From NCBI RefSeq assembly GCF_011378715.1, contig NZ_WTKU01000020.1, forward strand, positions 1 to 64,000: a DNA stretch of 64,000 nucleotides, given 5' to 3'. Position 1 is the first letter of the stretch; every line of letters starts with the position of its first letter. The stretch comes from Psychromonas sp. SA13A (GTDB lineage: Bacteria; Pseudomonadota; Gammaproteobacteria; Enterobacterales; Psychromonadaceae). The position numbers and the translations under genes are program-made. The notes under the pieces are model-generated. The model saw nothing but the letters and a program-made list of their open reading frames with translations, was not told where the DNA came from and searched no databases. Shown here one piece after another: positions 28,637 to 37,659 of this stretch.

Positions 28637-28661
28637 GCACTAGAGTGCGTGTTTATATAAT
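28637..28661 (+). promoter_or_regulatory. Probable glmS promoter -10 region with an upstream dyad
   Basis: A perfect TATAAT at 28656-28661 lies 27 nt before the glmS start. A small dyad GCACT-AG-AGTGC occupies 28637-28648, between the expected -35 and -10. No good -35 match is visible, which is compatible with an activated promoter. Confidence 0.4.
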
Positions 28662-28687
28662 TTGAAACTAATTAAAAGGGGTAGTTT

Positions 28688-30520
28688 ATGTGCGGTATCG
28701 TTGGTGCAGTTGCGCAAAGAGAAGTGTCTGAAATTTTAATCGAAGGTTTAAAAAAATTAGAATATCGTGGTTATGACTCAGCAGGTGTTGCCATTGTTGA
28801 TAGCGAAGGTAAATTAACTCGCGTACGTCGTTTAGGTAAAGTAAAAGAATTAGCTGATGCTGTTGATGCAATGCATACAATGGGCGGAACAGGTATTGCT
28901 CATACACGTTGGGCAACACACGGCGAACCTTCAGAAGTTAATGCTCACCCACATGTTTCTGGTGCTATCTCTATCGTACATAACGGTATTATCGAAAACC
29001 ACGAATCACTACGTCGCTTGTTACAAGAGCGTGGTTATGTTTTTGAATCTCAAACTGATACTGAAGTAATTGCTCATTTAGTAGAATGGGAACTAAAAAC
29101 AGCAGCTTCATTACGTGAAGCAGTACAAAAAGCAGTGCCTCAATTAGAAGGTGCTTACGGCATGGTTGCATTAGATAGCCGTGACCCATCTCGTTTAGTC
29201 GTTGCACGTTCAGGTAGCCCAATAGTTATCGGTCATGGTATTGGTGAAAACTTCCTTGCATCAGACCAACTAGCGCTATTAAACGTAACACGTCGTTTTA
29301 CTTACCTTGAAGAAGGTGATGTAGCGGAAATTACTCGTCGCGAAGTTAATATTTTTGATGCAAGCGGTGAAGCGATTGAACGTGAAGTGATTGAATCTAC
29401 CGTTGAGCATGATGCAGGTAGTAAAGGTAAATACCGTCACTTTATGCAAAAAGAAATTTTTGAACAGCCTACTGCATTAATCAGTGCATTAGAAGGGCGT
29501 ATAAACGAAGACAGCATCATTGTTGAAAGCATTGGTAATGGCGCAAAAGAGATTTTATCTAAAGTTGAACATGTTCAAATCATCGCTTGTGGGACTTCAT
29601 ACAACTCAGGTATGGCGGCTCGTTATTGGTTTGAATCACTTGCTGGCGTAAGTTGTGATGTTGAAATTGCTTCTGAATTCCGTTACCGCGATTTTGTTGT
29701 TCGCCCAAATAGCTTATTGCTTACACTTTCTCAATCAGGCGAAACAGCTGACACGTTGGCTGCATTGCGTTTAGCGAAAGAGAAAGGTTACATGTCTGCG
29801 ATGTCTATCTGTAACGTATCTGGTTCTTCACTAGTACGTGAATCTGACCTTGCGTTTATGACTCGCGCTGGGACTGAAATTGGTGTGGCATCGACTAAAG
29901 CATTTACTACACAACTTGCTGCAATGCTGATCTTGGTGACTGCTATTGGTAAAGAGCAAGGTACTATTAGTCCGCAAAAAGAAGCTGAAATTGTACATGC
30001 GCTGCATTCATTACCAACTGAAATTGAAAAAGCGTTAGCGTTTGATAAAGAAATTGCTGCATTAGCACCAGACTTTGCCGATAAACACCACACATTATTC
30101 TTAGGTCGTGGTGAGTACTACCCAATCGCGATGGAAGCGGCATTAAAACTAAAAGAGATCTCTTACATTCATGCAGAAGCTTACGCAGCAGGTGAATTAA
30201 AACATGGTCCATTAGCATTAGTGGATGCAGATATGCCTGTAGTAGTGGTTGCACCAAACAATGACTTATTAGAAAAATTGAAGTCAAATGTTGAAGAAGT
30301 GCGTGCACGTGGCGGTTTATTGTATGTATTTGCTGATGAAAACTCAGGCTTTGAAGCATGTGATGGAATGAAAATTATCTCATTACCTCATGTAAATCCA
30401 ATCATCGCACCTATATTCCATACGGTACCGATGCAATTATTGTCATACCATGTGGCATTGATTAAAGGTACTGATGTAGACCAACCACGTAACCTAGCTA
30501 AAGCTGTTACAGTTGAATAA
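28688..30520 (+). CDS. glmS: Glutamine-fructose-6-phosphate aminotransferase GlmS
   Basis: Makes glucosamine 6-phosphate from fructose 6-phosphate and glutamine, the first step toward UDP-GlcNAc. The 610-residue protein has the N-terminal amidotransferase with nucleophile Cys2 (MCGIVGAV), then EYRGYDSAG at about residues 25-33 and HTRWATHG at about residues 72-79. Two SIS sugar isomerase domains follow, with CGTSYNSGM near residue 302 and [20 protein letters not shown] near residue 473. An AAAGGGG site precedes the ATG. An own terminator follows. No glmU is in the window. Confidence 0.97.
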   Translation: MCGIVGAVAQREVSEILIEGLKKLEYRGYDSAGVAIVDSEGKLTRVRRLGKVKELADAVDAMHTMGGTGIAHTRWATHGEPSEVNAHPHVSGAISIVHNGIIENHESLRRLLQERGYVFESQTDTEVIAHLVEWELKTAASLREAVQKAVPQLEGAYGMVALDSRDPSRLVVARSGSPIVIGHGIGENFLASDQLALLNVTRRFTYLEEGDVAEITRREVNIFDASGEAIEREVIESTVEHDAGSKGKYRHFMQKEIFEQPTALISALEGRINEDSIIVESIGNGAKEILSKVEHVQIIACGTSYNSGMAARYWFESLAGVSCDVEIASEFRYRDFVVRPNSLLLTLSQSGETADTLAALRLAKEKGYMSAMSICNVSGSSLVRESDLAFMTRAGTEIGVASTKAFTTQLAAMLILVTAIGKEQGTISPQKEAEIVHALHSLPTEIEKALAFDKEIAALAPDFADKHHTLFLGRGEYYPIAMEAALKLKEISYIHAEAYAAGELKHGPLALVDADMPVVVVAPNNDLLEKLKSNVEEVRARGGLLYVFADENSGFEACDGMKIISLPHVNPIIAPIFHTVPMQLLSYHVALIKGTDVDQPRNLAKAVTVE

Positions 30521-30550
30521 ATGATAAAGTAAGTTTTTATTTATGATCAT

Positions 30551-30577
30551 AAAAAAACCGACGTTAGTCGGTTTTTT
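30551..30577 (+). terminator. Intrinsic terminator after glmS
   Basis: The stem CCGAC/GTCGG with loop GTTA has seven As before it and six Ts after it. It can also act in the leftward direction on the convergent oxidoreductase gene. Confidence 0.92.
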
Positions 30578-30660
30578 GTTATTAGCGATTCAAGCACTCT
30601 TATTCCTATTTTAAAAGCTTAAGTCATATCATTTCGCTTTTTAATATTTGAATCTAAGTT

Positions 30661-31182
30661 TTACAGCTTAGCAATAACACTCATTATTTTATCAACCAAG
30701 TCTTGGTTGGTTAATTGGCCATTTTCTAGGTCAAAATTATCGTAGAAGCTAGGTACTGAAATGGCACCTTTCACCTCGGCTGCAAAAAATGGTGCTGAAG
30801 CTTGTGCTGAAGCTAATACGCTAGCGGCACCACCAGGACCCGGTGACGTTGACAGCATAATGACCGGTTTGTTTTGGAATAGTTTTTGATCAATACGAGA
30901 CGTCCAATCAAATAGATTTTTATAAGCCGCAGTATAAGAACCGTTATGCTCTGCAAAAGAGATAACAATCACATCAGCTTCACCCAATTTTTTATAAAAG
31001 GCTTTAGCTAGCGCTGGCTGTCCTAATTCTTTTTCACGGTCTTCATTAAATAGTGGCATTTCATAATCGTTGATATCTAACAACTCTACTTGTGCGTTGT
31101 TAATTTGTTTGGCTGTGTAATTAGCTAGTTGTTTGTTAATAGAGCTTTTGCTACTTGTTGCTGCGAATGCGAGTACTTTCAT
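30661..31182 (-). CDS. NAD(P)H-dependent FMN reductase family protein
   Basis: Flavodoxin-like oxidoreductase of 173 residues. The N-terminal phosphate-binding loop AATSSKSSINKQLA at about residues 7-20 and the SFAEHNGSYTAAYKNLFDW block at about residues 74-92 are typical of the NADPH-dependent FMN reductase/azoreductase (ArsH/YieF) group. The substrate may be a quinone or a metal ion but is not visible. It is divergent from a LysR regulator, which probably controls it. Confidence 0.87.
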   Translation of the reverse strand: MKVLAFAATSSKSSINKQLANYTAKQINNAQVELLDINDYEMPLFNEDREKELGQPALAKAFYKKLGEADVIVISFAEHNGSYTAAYKNLFDWTSRIDQKLFQNKPVIMLSTSPGPGGAASVLASAQASAPFFAAEVKGAISVPSFYDNFDLENGQLTNQDLVDKIMSVIAKL

Positions 31183-31314
31183 TATTATTTCCTGTTCTTT
31201 CTCTCAGTGGATGGATACACTTTAAATTATTATCATTTGTTGAGTAATAGTCGTTTTGTGCATAGATTGTTTCCAAATGACTTGTTGTTATCTATTTAAA
31301 TAAAAGGTGATGTG

Positions 31315-32217
31315 ATGGCGAATAAAAGCAAATTATTTGATGGCATGGTTGTTTTTGTTGATGTAGCAAAATTAGGTAGTTTTACCTTAGCTGCAGAGAA
31401 TAGTGGCCATTCCACCTCTTACATTAGTAAGGAAGTGAATAAGTTAGAAGCACGTTTGGGTATTCGCCTATTACATAGAACCACACGATCCTTGAGTTTA
31501 ACGCAGGAAGGTGAGTTGTATTTTCAATTGTGCCAGCAACTCATTGAAGATGCCGAACAAGCAGAAAATAGTATTAGTGGGAATCAAGGGGAGCCTAGAG
31601 GAAAGCTACGCATAAGTTGTCCTATCTCCTATGGTTTGTCTAACCTGAGTCCTGTGTTGAGTCTATTTACTGAAAAGCATCAAAAAATCCAACTTGAATT
31701 AGAACTTAATGATAGAAAAGTAGATCTTATCGCCGATGGTTTTGATGTCGTGATCAGAGCCTCTACGCAGCTCGAAGACTCTAGTTTAATTAGTCGCAGG
31801 GTGAGTCAATCAGAAGCTTTAGTATTAGCTTCACCTCGCTATTTAGCGAAACATGGTACTCCAAACCACCCCTATGATTTAGATCGCCATAAAATCATTA
31901 GCTATAGTAATTTGAAGCAACCTAATATTTGGCTGTTTCGTGATCATCAAGGAGAAACCATTCAGGTGCATGTTGAAAGTCATGTACTAACCAACAATGC
32001 CACATTGGAAATAGACCTCGCCGTTGCCGACCAAGGCATTATTCGCGTGCCACAATTTGCCTTAAAAGATGAAGTGGAAATAGGGGGATTAGTAGAGATT
32101 TTCTGTGATTGGCCTAAGCCGCCAATAGGGGTTTATGTGGTTTACCCGAGTAGAAAGCATATGTCAGCCAAGGTACGTAGTTTTATCGACTTTGTAATAG
32201 CAGAATTAGGGGATTAG
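31315..32217 (+). CDS. LysR-family transcriptional regulator
   Basis: Complete LysR protein of 300 residues. I use the ATG at 31315, which has AAGGTG upstream; a GTG one codon earlier is also open. The HTH spans about residues 15-65, with KLGSFTLAAENSGHSTSYIS and LGIRLLHRTTRSLSLT, the pattern of the DsbA-adjacent/AaeR-type group. The effector-binding domain follows (LRISCPISYGLSNL near residue 97). It is divergent from the FMN reductase gene with about 130 bp between, the usual setting for a LysR target. Confidence 0.92.
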   Translation: MANKSKLFDGMVVFVDVAKLGSFTLAAENSGHSTSYISKEVNKLEARLGIRLLHRTTRSLSLTQEGELYFQLCQQLIEDAEQAENSISGNQGEPRGKLRISCPISYGLSNLSPVLSLFTEKHQKIQLELELNDRKVDLIADGFDVVIRASTQLEDSSLISRRVSQSEALVLASPRYLAKHGTPNHPYDLDRHKIISYSNLKQPNIWLFRDHQGETIQVHVESHVLTNNATLEIDLAVADQGIIRVPQFALKDEVEIGGLVEIFCDWPKPPIGVYVVYPSRKHMSAKVRSFIDFVIAELGD

Positions 32218-32321
32218 AAGGGTAGCTAAGCAAGTGATGGATATAGTGTTTTTTGTGTATAAAACATGCTTCGAATGTGGCATTTGAGCAATATTTAAGA
32301 GATAGGGAAATCTTTATTTAT

Positions 32322-32344
32322 AAAAAGCTGCAATAGCAGCTTTT
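32322..32344. terminator. Bidirectional intrinsic terminator
   Basis: The stem AAAAGCTGC/GCAGCTTTT with loop AATA lies between the convergent LysR gene and the unknown membrane protein gene. Confidence 0.85.
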
Positions 32345-32355
32345 GCGTGCAGTGA

Positions 32356-33225
32356 TTACTTTCTTCGTTCAATGATGAATTGATACTCAAAGCCTTCACT
32401 TGAATTCTTCCACAGAATTTTTTTACCTGATAAAAAAATGGAAGCGCTATTATTTTCGTCGTACTCTACCTTACCTAGCTTAATGGGACTCTCTATTTTT
32501 CCTTGATCAATCATCATAATTACATCTTTTTTAGCAAAAATATTTACAGGTTTTCCTGAAAAGGAGTCAATGAAAGATTTAATTGTTTTATTGAATTGAT
32601 GATTGAATTCGTCTCTATCTTTTGGAGTGTTGACATTCCCAACTATTTTCAATGTATCCCATATCGTTGGTGAAGTTCCCTGAACATAATACGCAATATT
32701 ATTAGACAATGAATTATTGTTACTAACATCTACATCATAATATTCACTGTTACAGCTATACTCTCCATAATGCTCTTTCCAGTCACCTGTAGGTAAGTTA
32801 TTTTTAGCTAAATAGTCACATGCATCAAGTCTCGCTATTGATCCCAAATCAGATTCAGATGCACCACGACTAATAAATAAAAAGATGGCTAATATTGCTA
32901 AGCCGGTACAAAACCATACTTTGTTAGCTTTGGGTTTATTTTTTATAGGAAGGTTAATGTTCGTTGGGTTATTTCCCTTAGAAAGAAACGCTTTATATAG
33001 ATGGTTATAATTTTTTTCTTTCATCATTGCGGTAAAATTTTGGCCTGAGCCAAGTTTGAATACTACGTAATAATCTTTTTTGATAACTTCTTTCTTTTCT
33101 ATCGATATAATCTCTCTAATCGGAATTTCTTGAACATTGTAAGATCCAAGTATCAGTTTATCTTCCTCAAGCATCCATTTAGTCTGCTCGAAGTCTCCCT
33201 TGATTATATTTATGAATTTCATCAT
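32356..33225 (-). CDS. Unknown single-span membrane protein
   Basis: Protein of 289 residues that I do not recognise. Residues about 1-85 form a soluble beta-rich part (EIPIREIISIEKKEVIKK, then YYVVFKLGSGQNF) that resembles a small PH-like domain. A membrane segment follows at about residues 102-117 (FCTGLAILAIFLFISR). The C-terminal 170 residues would be outside the cytoplasm and contain a short Cys pair (CDY and YSC at about residues 136 and 155). The composition is more AT-rich, with more Asn and Lys than the neighbours, which hints at later acquisition. No neighbour suggests a role. Confidence 0.65.
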   Translation of the reverse strand: MMKFINIIKGDFEQTKWMLEEDKLILGSYNVQEIPIREIISIEKKEVIKKDYYVVFKLGSGQNFTAMMKEKNYNHLYKAFLSKGNNPTNINLPIKNKPKANKVWFCTGLAILAIFLFISRGASESDLGSIARLDACDYLAKNNLPTGDWKEHYGEYSCNSEYYDVDVSNNNSLSNNIAYYVQGTSPTIWDTLKIVGNVNTPKDRDEFNHQFNKTIKSFIDSFSGKPVNIFAKKDVIMMIDQGKIESPIKLGKVEYDENNSASIFLSGKKILWKNSSEGFEYQFIIERRK

Positions 33226-33587
33226 CTAAACCTAATTGGATTAATTTGAAAAGTATAAGAGACACTACCATTTTAATAGTCCGTTATAATAATATTAATC
33301 TTCTTACTGGTGATTTAAAGGATCTTCTTATTAACTAAAATTAGAAGCGTCCATTAGCCTTACACAGCCAGAATAGAATGATTATCTTATTATTTCGTGC
33401 TGTGAAATATTTTATTAATAAAAATTCACATTTGTTGTGTTGGTATCTCGATACTTTTACTAGATCTTAAGATAAATTCTCATAAGTGCAGTATTATTTC
33501 ATTCTAAATGAAATAATTTTTATCAACGTCAGGTCTACTTACTCATATCTACAGCATTTTTTATTTATTCAGCAGGGCGAGATATCT
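33226..33587. other. 362-bp intergenic region upstream of msrA
   Basis: Strongly AT-rich and without a supported gene. It contains the 25-nt palindrome at 33493-33517, close to msrA, and must hold the promoters of two divergent genes. The open frame that reaches back from msrA to 33486 would cross this palindrome and is not supported. Confidence 0.5.
33493..33517 (+). promoter_or_regulatory. Perfect 11-bp-arm palindrome upstream of msrA
   Basis: Arms 33493-33503 and 33507-33517 are exact inverse copies around CTA, and four Ts follow. It lies 70 nt before the msrA start, so it could be an operator or a weak transcript-end hairpin in the leader. Confidence 0.5.
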
Positions 33588-34181
33588 ATGAAAAAAATAT
33601 TAGGGTTAGTTTTATCAACATCGATGCTTTTTTATGTGTCATTAGCAAATGCGGATAAAGCCGTATTAGCAGGTGGTTGTTTTTGGTGTATGGAATCTGA
33701 TTTTGAAAAATTACCGGGGGTGACTGATGTTGTGTCTGGTTTTACTGGTGGCACGTTAGAGAACCCAACTTATCGAGGCAATCATCAAGGGCATTATGAA
33801 GCTGTTGAAATTACTTATGATGCCAAGCAAGTGAGCTACCAACAGATATTAGATCATTACTGGGTAAATATTGACCCTTTTGATGGAAGAGGGCAATTTT
33901 GCGATAAAGGCGAAAGTTATTTAAGTGCTGTTTTTGTTGCAAACGAACAGGAGCGAGCATTGGCTGAAAAATCTAAACAGACAGTGATTGCTGAGTTCCC
34001 CAAGCAAAAAGTTGTTACACCTATTTTAGATAGCAGTACTTTTTATCCTATTAAAGGCGCTGAAAGCTACCATCAGGATTATTATAAAAATAGTCCACTA
34101 CGTTACAAAGCTTATCGCTGGAACTGTGGCCGAGACCAACGCTTAAAAGAGATTTGGGGTGATCGCGCTACTCATGGCTAA
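33588..34181 (+). CDS. msrA: Peptide-methionine (S)-S-oxide reductase MsrA, exported
   Basis: Repairs the S-form of methionine sulfoxide. I start it at the ATG at 33588, giving 197 residues. The first 22 residues (MKKILGLVLSTSMLFYVSLANA) are a clear signal peptide, so this copy acts in the periplasm, unlike the cytosolic E. coli MsrA. The catalytic Cys is in GGCFWCMESDF at about residues 29-39. GHYEAVEITYD at about residues 65-75 and YHQDYYKNSP near residue 160 are typical. A C-terminal WNCGRDQRL may hold the resolving Cys. metQ follows after a terminator. Confidence 0.92.
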   Translation: MKKILGLVLSTSMLFYVSLANADKAVLAGGCFWCMESDFEKLPGVTDVVSGFTGGTLENPTYRGNHQGHYEAVEITYDAKQVSYQQILDHYWVNIDPFDGRGQFCDKGESYLSAVFVANEQERALAEKSKQTVIAEFPKQKVVTPILDSSTFYPIKGAESYHQDYYKNSPLRYKAYRWNCGRDQRLKEIWGDRATHG

Positions 34182-34218
34182 TCTGATGTTGCTAATTGAT
34201 AGTTGCGCTTGAATTAAT

Positions 34219-34254
34219 AAAGCAATGCATTAATAGAAAGCAATGAATTAATAG
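34219..34254 (+). repeat. Two tandem 18-bp repeats
   Basis: The unit AAAGCAATGCATTAATAG at 34219-34236 is repeated at 34237-34254 with one change (C to A). A partial third unit may begin at 34255. It lies between the msrA stop and its terminator. Confidence 0.8.
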
Positions 34255-34263
34255 AAAACGATG

Positions 34264-34296
34264 AAAACGGCTAACTCAATTGAGTAGCCGTTTTTT
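34264..34296 (+). terminator. Intrinsic terminator after msrA
   Basis: The outer stem AAAACGGCT/AGCCGTTTT and inner stem ACTCA/TGAGT end in a run of six Ts. Confidence 0.9.
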
Positions 34297-34373
34297 GTTT
34301 TTAGTGGCAAAAATAAAGTAATAATATCTATTACTTATAACCATCTATTATATCAAGCACCGTTAAAATAGTT

Positions 34374-34424
34374 ATGACTATTATAATCTTTATTGTATTA
34401 TCTTATTTAGACGTCTATACGGCC
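34374..34424 (+). promoter_or_regulatory. metQ promoter with MetJ box
   Basis: AGACGTCT at 34409-34416 is a perfect methionine-repressor (MetJ) half-box. The adjoining 8-mer ATACGGCC (34417-34424) matches the same consensus at 5 of 8 positions, as expected for tandem met boxes. A possible promoter, ATGACT (34374-34379), 16 nt, TATTAT (34396-34401), would place the box at the transcription start. The metQ ATG is at 34447. Confidence 0.7.
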
Positions 34425-34446
34425 ATTTATTTTAAAGGAACTGAAA

Positions 34447-35250
34447 ATGTTTAATAAGAAAATCTCAAGGTTATTTTATCTTTTACCCCTAGTGTTTGGA
34501 TTAGCAGCCTGTGGGCAAGAAGAAAACACTGAAGTGATTAAAGTAGGCGCAACCGTTGGTCCTCATGCTGAAGTTATTGAAGCTGTCGCTATTGAAGCGG
34601 CTAAGCAAGGTTTGAACGTTGAAGTTGTCATTTTTTCTGATTACATCACGCCTAATGCTGCGTTAGCGGATGGTAGCCTGGATCTTAACAGTTACCAGCA
34701 CCAACCTTTCATGAGTAACTTTAATAGTAACAGCGAGCAAAAAATTGTTTCTATCGGTCATTCTATTTTAATGCGTATGGGTATTTACTCGACTAAGTAC
34801 AAGTCGATCAATGATTTACCTGACAACGCAAAAATTTCAATTCCTAACGATCCAACCAATGGTGGTCGTGGTTTACTGTTATTAGCTGATGCAAAACTGA
34901 TCACGTTAAAGCCAGATGCTGGTGCAAAAACGACGGTTTACGATATTGTTGAAAATCCTAAAAACTTTCAATTTATTGAAGTGGAAGCAGCACAATTACC
35001 ACGTACTTTAGATGATGTTGATGCATCGGTTATTACTATGAATTACGTTATGTCTTCAGGTTTAAATCCTGCTGAACAAGGTATTTATTTAGAAGCGAAA
35101 GATGCGGAATTTGCTGTGATGAATGTTGCTGCGCGTGTACAAGATAAAGATAATGCAACTTATAAGAAGTTTGTTAAGATCCTTCAATCTGAAGCAACAC
35201 GTCAATTTTTAGATAAAACATACAAAGGCACCATTGAAGCTGCGTTTTAA
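34447..35250 (+). CDS. metQ: Methionine-binding lipoprotein MetQ (NlpA family)
   Basis: Substrate-binding protein of the MetNIQ-type ABC transporter, 267 residues. The lipobox LAAC puts the lipidated Cys at residue 22. VGATVGPHAEVIEA at about residues 33-46, SYQHQPFM at about residues 81-88 and PNDPTNGGRGLLLL at about residues 126-139 are characteristic of the NlpA/MetQ fold. No metN or metI gene is adjacent, so it is an orphan binding protein here or works with a transporter elsewhere. The MetJ box upstream supports methionine as the ligand. AAAGGA precedes the start. Confidence 0.92.
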   Translation: MFNKKISRLFYLLPLVFGLAACGQEENTEVIKVGATVGPHAEVIEAVAIEAAKQGLNVEVVIFSDYITPNAALADGSLDLNSYQHQPFMSNFNSNSEQKIVSIGHSILMRMGIYSTKYKSINDLPDNAKISIPNDPTNGGRGLLLLADAKLITLKPDAGAKTTVYDIVENPKNFQFIEVEAAQLPRTLDDVDASVITMNYVMSSGLNPAEQGIYLEAKDAEFAVMNVAARVQDKDNATYKKFVKILQSEATRQFLDKTYKGTIEAAF

Positions 35251-35271
35251 CCTATCAAGATAAGCACAAAT

Positions 35272-35303
35272 AATCACTGGCTAACACTTCAAAGCCAGTG
35301 ATT
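35272..35303 (+). terminator. Hairpin after metQ
   Basis: A perfect 11-bp stem (35272-35282 with 35293-35303) closes a 10-nt loop 22 nt after the metQ stop. It lacks a T-run, so it is a less certain terminator. Confidence 0.6.
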
Positions 35304-35521
35304 CCTACCTCCTGTAACTAACCTTCTGTTCGTGTTATTTTTATGCTGTAATGCATTAAAATGGTAACTGCATATTAAGATAAGTAACCGTTTCAACCTC
35401 TGTGCTGATTTAAAACATGAGTTCATGGGTATTAATGCCTTTGATAGCATTGTGCTTAATAAAATGATCAATTCTTTAGACGAATTGCCTTGATATAAAT
35501 GAAAAATTAAAAGAGATTAAA

Positions 35522-35875
35522 ATGAACGATTTACGCTCAAACTTGAGTTTATCTATTGAAGATGATGCAGCAAAAACCAGTGCGCTAATTGGTTATGGTT
35601 TGATGATTCTGGGTATGTTTACCGGCATATTTTGGTTAATCGGTGCTATTTGGGTGATGGTTAAAAGAGAAGATGCACGGGGTACTTTGTTTGAAGATCA
35701 CTATACCAATATTATGAGTACGTTTTGGTGGGTATTAGCCTGGTCAGTAGTGGGATTGATCTTGGCTTTCTTTGTTGTGGGTTACTTTGTTTTGTTTGTG
35801 ACTTGGGTGTGGTCTATTTATCGCATTATTAATGGCTTAGCTAAAATCACTTCCAATAAACCTTATATAGCATAG
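35522..35875 (+). CDS. Small membrane protein, DUF4870-like
   Basis: Protein of 117 residues with three hydrophobic stretches (about residues 20-47, 64-84 and 85-103). The opening LIGYGLMILGMFTG and the central DHYTNIMSTFWW resemble the DUF4870 group of small membrane proteins, where a short HF/HY-TNI motif recurs. The function is unknown. The gene for a DUF1294 protein starts 11 bp downstream, so the two are probably cotranscribed. Confidence 0.7.
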   Translation: MNDLRSNLSLSIEDDAAKTSALIGYGLMILGMFTGIFWLIGAIWVMVKREDARGTLFEDHYTNIMSTFWWVLAWSVVGLILAFFVVGYFVLFVTWVWSIYRIINGLAKITSNKPYIA

Positions 35876-35886
35876 TTAGAGAACTT

Positions 35887-36393
35887 ATGAATTATCATTA
35901 CCTGCCTATATATTTGGCTATTGTAGGTTTAGCTGTTTCTTATTTTCTTGGATACATGCCACTCTTCATTTTTGTTGTTTTTGCGGTTGCTAGCCTAGTG
36001 ACTTATTTCATTTATGCAAAAGATAAAAAAGCAGCGCGTCTTAATCGATGGCGAACGCCTGAAAAAACCTTACACTTTTGTTCTATTTTATGTGGTTGGC
36101 CGGGGGCAATTATCGCACAACAGAGGTTACGCCATAAAAGCCAAAAGCAATCTTTTAGAGTGATGTTTATGTTCACGCTGCTACTAAATGTAGCCTTGAT
36201 TGCCAGCCTACATACAGTACAAGGTGCGACTTTATTACGTCAATTTACGCATCAATTACAAAGTCATGTGATCATTCATATCCACCAGCCACAGCTTCAA
36301 CAAACGTTATCATTGCTATTAGCCTTTCGAACTGATGATTACATTTATAAACAAAGTGATACGCTTTATATTCGTGAAAGCCGCATAAAATAA
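35887..36393 (+). CDS. DUF1294 family membrane protein
   Basis: Protein of 168 residues. The DUF1294 signature is clear: VTYFIYAKDKKAARLNRWRT at about residues 38-57, then PEKTLHFCSILCGWPGAII and RHKSQKQSFR. Four hydrophobic segments are visible. Many relatives carry an N-terminal cold-shock domain, and this one does not. The C-terminal tail of about 55 residues is rich in Gln and His and appears to be extra. The function is unknown. Confidence 0.8.
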   Translation: MNYHYLPIYLAIVGLAVSYFLGYMPLFIFVVFAVASLVTYFIYAKDKKAARLNRWRTPEKTLHFCSILCGWPGAIIAQQRLRHKSQKQSFRVMFMFTLLLNVALIASLHTVQGATLLRQFTHQLQSHVIIHIHQPQLQQTLSLLLAFRTDDYIYKQSDTLYIRESRIK

Positions 36394-36549
36394 TGTGACA
36401 TTGCCTTGTCGCTCGTTTTTCTTGCTGCTAACAATTTCTAGCTGGTGGATGTCATCCTATAATCCAAATTTTTCACTGTGTGGACGTGATTCGGGTTAGA
36501 TCATGATATATTCAGGCATAATTTTTATATGAAAAGCACTGGAGGAAAG

Positions 36550-37536
36550 ATGTTACGTCTCGCTATTATTGGTACCAACTGGATCACTGAACGTTTTGTC
36601 GAAGCTGCGATAGCATCTCAAGAGTTTGAATTAACAGCAGTGTATTCTCGAGATGTAAAGCGTGCACAGGCATTCTCAGCTCCTTTCAATGGTGCAGCTG
36701 TTAGTTTTACTGATTTAACAGAAATGGCTAAAAGCGATGCCTTTGATGCCATCTATATTGCTAGCCCAAACTCACTACATTACGAACAAAGTATTCTGAT
36801 GCTAGAGAATGGCAAACATGTCATTTGCGAAAAACCTGTGGCTTCCAATATAACCCAAGCTGAACATATGTTCGAGGTTGCTGAAAAAAACAATGTAGTA
36901 TTGTTTGAAGCATTTAAAACTGAATATCTACCTAACTTCGCTTTAATCACTGAACACTTACCTAAATTAGGTCGCTTACATAAAGTCAGCATTAACTACT
37001 GCCAATACTCATCTCGTTATCAGCGTTATCTTGATGGAGAAAATCCAAATACCTTTAATCCTGCTTTTTCCAATGGTTCAATTATGGATATTGGTTTTTA
37101 TTGTGTATCCAGTGTTGTTGCTTTGTTCGGTGAGCCATTAAAAATAAAAGCGAGTGCGCATTTACTTGACTCGGGTGTCGATGCACATGGTGCTGCTATT
37201 TTTTATTATCCTGATTTTGAAGTGGTGATCCGCCATTCTAAAGTCTCTGATTCAACGTTACCAAGTGAGTTACAAGGAGAGGCGGGAGTGATGTTAGTTC
37301 CGCATATTTCTGAGTGTGATCATATTTCTCTACAGCGTCGAGGAGAAGCAGTGCAAGAATTTAAAGTTGCACAGGTTGAAAATACTATGACCTATGAAGC
37401 GAGTTTTTTTGCTCAGCAAATTAAACAGGGCAAATTATGTGAAAAAGCCAAGGCAAGAGCATTGAGTGTTTCTCGTATGACAACTGAGATCCGCCGCCAA
37501 ACAGGGGTTGTATTTCCAGCTGATAAAATTAATTAA
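36550..37536 (+). CDS. Gfo/Idh/MocA family NAD(P)-dependent oxidoreductase
   Basis: Protein of 328 residues from the ATG at 36550, which has GGAGG closely upstream; an ATG at 36529 is also in frame but has none. The Rossmann motif LAIIGTNWITERF lacks the usual GxGxxG and reads GTNWIT. ICEKPVASNITQAEHM at about residues 92-107 is the family signature, with the catalytic Lys in EKP. The substrate, a sugar or an inositol derivative, is not visible. It converges on the PTS gene with a strong terminator between. Confidence 0.88.
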   Translation: MLRLAIIGTNWITERFVEAAIASQEFELTAVYSRDVKRAQAFSAPFNGAAVSFTDLTEMAKSDAFDAIYIASPNSLHYEQSILMLENGKHVICEKPVASNITQAEHMFEVAEKNNVVLFEAFKTEYLPNFALITEHLPKLGRLHKVSINYCQYSSRYQRYLDGENPNTFNPAFSNGSIMDIGFYCVSSVVALFGEPLKIKASAHLLDSGVDAHGAAIFYYPDFEVVIRHSKVSDSTLPSELQGEAGVMLVPHISECDHISLQRRGEAVQEFKVAQVENTMTYEASFFAQQIKQGKLCEKAKARALSVSRMTTEIRRQTGVVFPADKIN

Positions 37537-37599
37537 GTTTATTAGCGAGAAACATAACTCTCTACTAAACGGAAAGAATAGACTCCGTTGGCAGTAACG

Positions 37600-37635
37600 A
37601 AAAAAGGCAGATAATGGGAACATTATCTGCCTTTT
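37600..37635. terminator. Bidirectional intrinsic terminator
   Basis: A perfect 15-bp stem (37602-37616 with 37621-37635) with loop GGAA, an A-run before it and Ts after it. It ends both the oxidoreductase gene and the leftward PTS gene. Confidence 0.93.
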
Positions 37636-37659
37636 ATGATTTAGCTTATACGCTAAGTT

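Noticed and set aside
35289-35471. 60-codon frame on the minus strand after metQ
   Set aside because: It begins in ordinary intergenic sequence, overlaps the hairpin after metQ and shows no ribosome site or known motif.
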